A stretch of DNA of 58,976 nucleotides, taken from positions 1 to 58,976 of the forward strand of contig JAPHSX010000039.1 of NCBI GenBank assembly GCA_026196575.1. Direction: 5' to 3'. Position numbers and translations under genes: made by a program. Below the pieces are notes generated by a model. It saw nothing but the letters and a program-made list of their open reading frames with translations. It made no database searches and had not been told where the DNA came from. Source of the stretch: Gammaproteobacteria bacterium (GTDB taxonomy: Bacteria > Pseudomonadota > Gammaproteobacteria > Thiohalomonadales > Thiohalomonadaceae). Below, one piece after another: positions 56,590 to 58,976 of the stretch; the first letter of the stretch is position 1, and each line of letters begins with the position of its first letter.

Positions 56590-58976
56590 GTCGCACCCAT
56601 CGCCGCCTGCTGGCCATTCTGTTGCTGCTCGGCACCCTCGCGGCGGCGAGTGGCCTGGCGCTCTACTCCGAGCGGCTGCCGGGTTGGGGCTTTGCACTGC
56701 TGCAGGAGCAGCTACCGGGAGAGCTGTCGGCAGAGAGGGTAACGGGGCGCCTGGCCGGTCCACTCACCATCCACGGCCTGCGCTACCACAGCGCAACGCT
56801 GAATCTGAGCCTGGCGGAGTTGCACTTCGACTGGCGCCCCGCCGCCCTGCTCTACAACACCTTGCGGATCTCCACCTTGCAGCTGCGGGGGGTGACGATT
56901 GAACTCCCCGCCGCGCAGGAGGATGAGGAGGGCGCCACGGTACCCCTCACCCTGCCGCCGCTCTGGCTGCCATTCGCCCTGGAGCTCGATGCGCTGCGGC
57001 TGGAGCAGCTGGTGCTGGTCCGCCCCGAGAGCGCGCCGCTGAACATCGATTTGGTGACCCTCGCCGCCTCGTTGCGCTGGCACACCCTGGAGCTGCGACC
57101 GCTGCACATTCAAAGCCGTGAGCTGGGGCTGGAGGGCGAGGTCATTGGCAGCGTGGGGCTACGCGACCAGCTGCCAGTCGATCTACAGTTGCAGTGGCGC
57201 TGGCAGCACGCCGGGGCCGGGTCTGGGCCAGCGTCCGAAGCGATAGCGCTTGCGGCAACGGGTACGCTAAGGGGTGATCTGGCCGAGTTGCAACTGCAAC
57301 AGCACCTCTCCTCCCCGGTGGCGGCACGGCTCGACGCCACCTTGTCGTCGCTGCTCACCGCTCCGCAGTGGCGGGCGCGGCTGTCGCTGCCTGCGCTGGA
57401 GTCGGCGCAGCTCGCCCCCCTGTTCCCCTCCGCCGCCTATCCCTTCGCCCTGCGCGATGCCCTGATCGAGGCCGAGGGCGATCTCAACACCATGCGTTTT
57501 GAGGGCGGCCTCCTTGCCACACTGGAGGCCAGCGGCGAGGTGGCGCTGCAACTCGGGGGGAGCGTTGATGTCATCGCCCTCGAGCTGGCCCGGCTGCGAC
57601 TGACCCTCCCCGGCGCCTCGGGGGAGCTTGATGGCCACGGCCGCCTTGCCTTTGCCGATCTCAGCTATCTGTGGCACGGGGTGTGGCAGGGGGTGGGGTG
57701 GCCGCTAAGGGGCGAGCATCAGATAGTGAGTGAGCGCGGCGCGATCACCGTCACCGGTGAGGGGAGCGACTACCGTCTCAGCCTTGATGCCGCCCTGCAG
57801 CCTGCGGGCCTCCCCCCCAGCCGCTGGCGTCTGGCGGCGAGCGGCGACACGCAGGGGATAAATCTGCCGGGGATCCACGCCACCCTGCTCGATGGCGAAC
57901 TGCAGGGCGAGGCGCGGCTCGCCTGGTCACCCGAGGTCGCGTGGCAGGGCCACTTCGCCGCCAGCGGCCTCAATCCGGCGGCGGCGGGGCCGGCGTGGTC
58001 CGCTTGGCCCGGGGCGGTCGCCCTTGCTGGTGACTATCGCGGTACTCTCGGTGGGGGCGCCCCGGCCACCCTGACGCTGGAGGGGGAGCTCACCTCGCTC
58101 GGGGGGACGCTGCGCGAGCGCCCGCTGGGGGGCAGCGGCAGCGGGCGCTGGCACAATGAAGAGCTGACGCTGAGCGCACTACAGCTGAACTGGGGCAGCG
58201 CCAGTACCAAACTGGCCGGGCGCGCCGGCAAGTTGCTTGACCTCAAGGGGGAGCTGGCGGTCGGCGCCTTGGCGGAGCTGTTGCCGCAGGGCAGCGGGGC
58301 GCTGCAGGGTACGGTGGGTGTCAGCGGTGCCAGTACCGCCCCGCAGCTGCGGTTGGCGCTCAACGGCAAGGGGCTCGGCTGGCAGGGGTACCGCACCGAA
58401 CGGGCCACCCTCAAGTCAGCCCTTGACCTTGCCGATGCCACCCCCTCTTCGCTGGAGCTGCGCCTGGAGGGGGTGCAACAGGGGGAGCAGCCGCTGGGCC
58501 TCCTCACCGTGCGCGGCAGCGGCAAGATCGCCAAACACCGCCTCACCCTCTCGCTGGATGATCTCCTGCACCAGCGCGGGGCCGAGGTCGTGCTGGGCGG
58601 TGGCTACAGCGGTGGTGCCAGCGGCAGTTACGGTGACGGGCGCTGGCAGGGGCAGCTGGAGCGGCTGGTGCTGCGTCCCTACGAGGCGTCGAAGTGGCAG
58701 CTGGTTGCCCCGGCCCCGCTGCAGCTCTCGCTACAGCAGGCGCACATCGACTCCCTCTGCCTGCGCGAGCAGGAGGCACAATTCTGCCTTGAAGGGGGGG
58801 GGTGGCAGGCGACAAGCGGGCTGCAGGCGACGCTCGCACTGGAGGCACTGCCGCTCACCCAACTCACCCCCATGCTCCCCCCCCGCCTGAAGGCCACGGG
58901 CAAGCTGGGCGGCACTGCCCAGCTGCAGCTTCAACCCGGTGAGCGGCTGGCGCTCACCGGCGTGATCCTGACCAAG
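56586..58976 (+). CDS. tamB: TamB, translocation and assembly module, N-terminal part (runs off the window)
   Basis: The GTG at 56586 overlaps the tamA stop (GTGA) and opens a frame to the window end, 797 residues visible. The N-terminus MSRTHRRLLAILLLLGTLAAA is a membrane anchor (first part MSRTHRRLLAI basic, then Leu-rich). What follows is a long AsmA/TamB-like beta-helix with many short amphipathic strands and few cysteines. The C-terminal DUF490 region lies beyond the window. Context with tamA makes the call firm. Confidence 0.9.
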   Translation, partial: MSRTHRRLLAILLLLGTLAAASGLALYSERLPGWGFALLQEQLPGELSAERVTGRLAGPLTIHGLRYHSATLNLSLAELHFDWRPAALLYNTLRISTLQLRGVTIELPAAQEDEEGATVPLTLPPLWLPFALELDALRLEQLVLVRPESAPLNIDLVTLAASLRWHTLELRPLHIQSRELGLEGEVIGSVGLRDQLPVDLQLQWRWQHAGAGSGPASEAIALAATGTLRGDLAELQLQQHLSSPVAARLDATLSSLLTAPQWRARLSLPALESAQLAPLFPSAAYPFALRDALIEAEGDLNTMRFEGGLLATLEASGEVALQLGGSVDVIALELARLRLTLPGASGELDGHGRLAFADLSYLWHGVWQGVGWPLRGEHQIVSERGAITVTGEGSDYRLSLDAALQPAGLPPSRWRLAASGDTQGINLPGIHATLLDGELQGEARLAWSPEVAWQGHFAASGLNPAAAGPAWSAWPGAVALAGDYRGTLGGGAPATLTLEGELTSLGGTLRERPLGGSGSGRWHNEELTLSALQLNWGSASTKLAGRAGKLLDLKGELAVGALAELLPQGSGALQGTVGVSGASTAPQLRLALNGKGLGWQGYRTERATLKSALDLADATPSSLELRLEGVQQGEQPLGLLTVRGSGKIAKHRLTLSLDDLLHQRGAEVVLGGGYSGGASGSYGDGRWQGQLERLVLRPYEASKWQLVAPAPLQLSLQQAHIDSLCLREQEAQFCLEGGGWQATSGLQATLALEALPLTQLTPMLPPRLKATGKLGGTAQLQLQPGERLALTGVILTK

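Overview
The window reads as the chromosome of a GC-rich, chemolithoautotrophic, sulfur-oxidising gammaproteobacterium of the purple-sulfur / free-living or symbiotic sulfur-oxidiser type. The main evidence is a complete dsr cluster of the oxidative type (dsrABEFHCMKLJOPNR, with the dsrEFH and dsrL genes that mark sulfur oxidisers), together with gammaproteobacterial housekeeping blocks (tmk-holB-pilZ-tatD, nagZ-mtnP-like, tamAB). No rRNA, tRNA, CRISPR array, prophage or intact insertion sequence was seen.

Region 1 (1-20.6 kb, almost all on the minus strand) is a carbon/electron-transfer block. In transcription order it holds a fused gamma-alpha 2-oxoglutarate:ferredoxin oxidoreductase subunit and its TPP-binding beta subunit (korAB). 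These are followed by an 836-residue protein with a tethered ferredoxin domain, rnfB, a 1.5-kilo-residue PFOR-like protein, rnfC, rnfD, rnfG, rnfE, rnfA, a small Cys-rich membrane protein and malate dehydrogenase. Beyond these lie a fusion of an LspA-like membrane domain with a class III nucleotide cyclase, and the start of a class I fumarase. A LysR/CbbR-like regulator is divergent from korA across a 215-nt gap that contains a near-palindrome. The two very large proteins share a related C-terminal half that looks like a PFOR beta domain without its TPP and proximal-cluster residues. The layout suggests a dedicated KOR-Rnf electron-transfer assembly linking 2-oxoglutarate, ferredoxin, NAD and malate/fumarate. 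This is the best candidate in the window for an undescribed system.

Region 2 (21.5-30.3 kb) holds a zinc-less quinone-oxidoreductase-like MDR protein and a plus-strand run: CYTH protein, L,D-transpeptidase, nagZ, MscS channel, hypoxanthine phosphoribosyltransferase and methylthioinosine phosphorylase. On the minus strand are a CsiV-like protein and a NarL/NarX-like two-component pair whose kinase has no periplasmic sensor.

Region 3 (30.3-43.3 kb, minus strand) is the dsr cluster. It has hairpins after dsrC, after dsrP and after dsrR, which probably set relative transcript levels. Reverse sulfite reductase DsrAB, the sulfur relay DsrEFH/DsrC, the membrane complex DsrMKJOP, the NAD(P)H oxidoreductase DsrL, the sirohaem amidase DsrN and the IscA-like DsrR together oxidise stored sulfur to sulfite.

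Region 4 (43.3-46.5 kb, plus strand) runs divergently from dsrA. It encodes a tiny ORF, a 235-residue unknown protein, a stand-alone Cas6/Cmx6-like RAMP protein, a DsrC paralogue without either redox cysteine, and another unknown protein.

Region 5 (46.5-59.0 kb) is tmk-holB-pilZ-tatD, a double cNMP-binding/rhodanese protein, a class V aminotransferase, a type II-like P-type ATPase with an altered M6 cation site, tamA, and tamB running off the end. All family names are from sequence reading and memory of the families; no database search was run.
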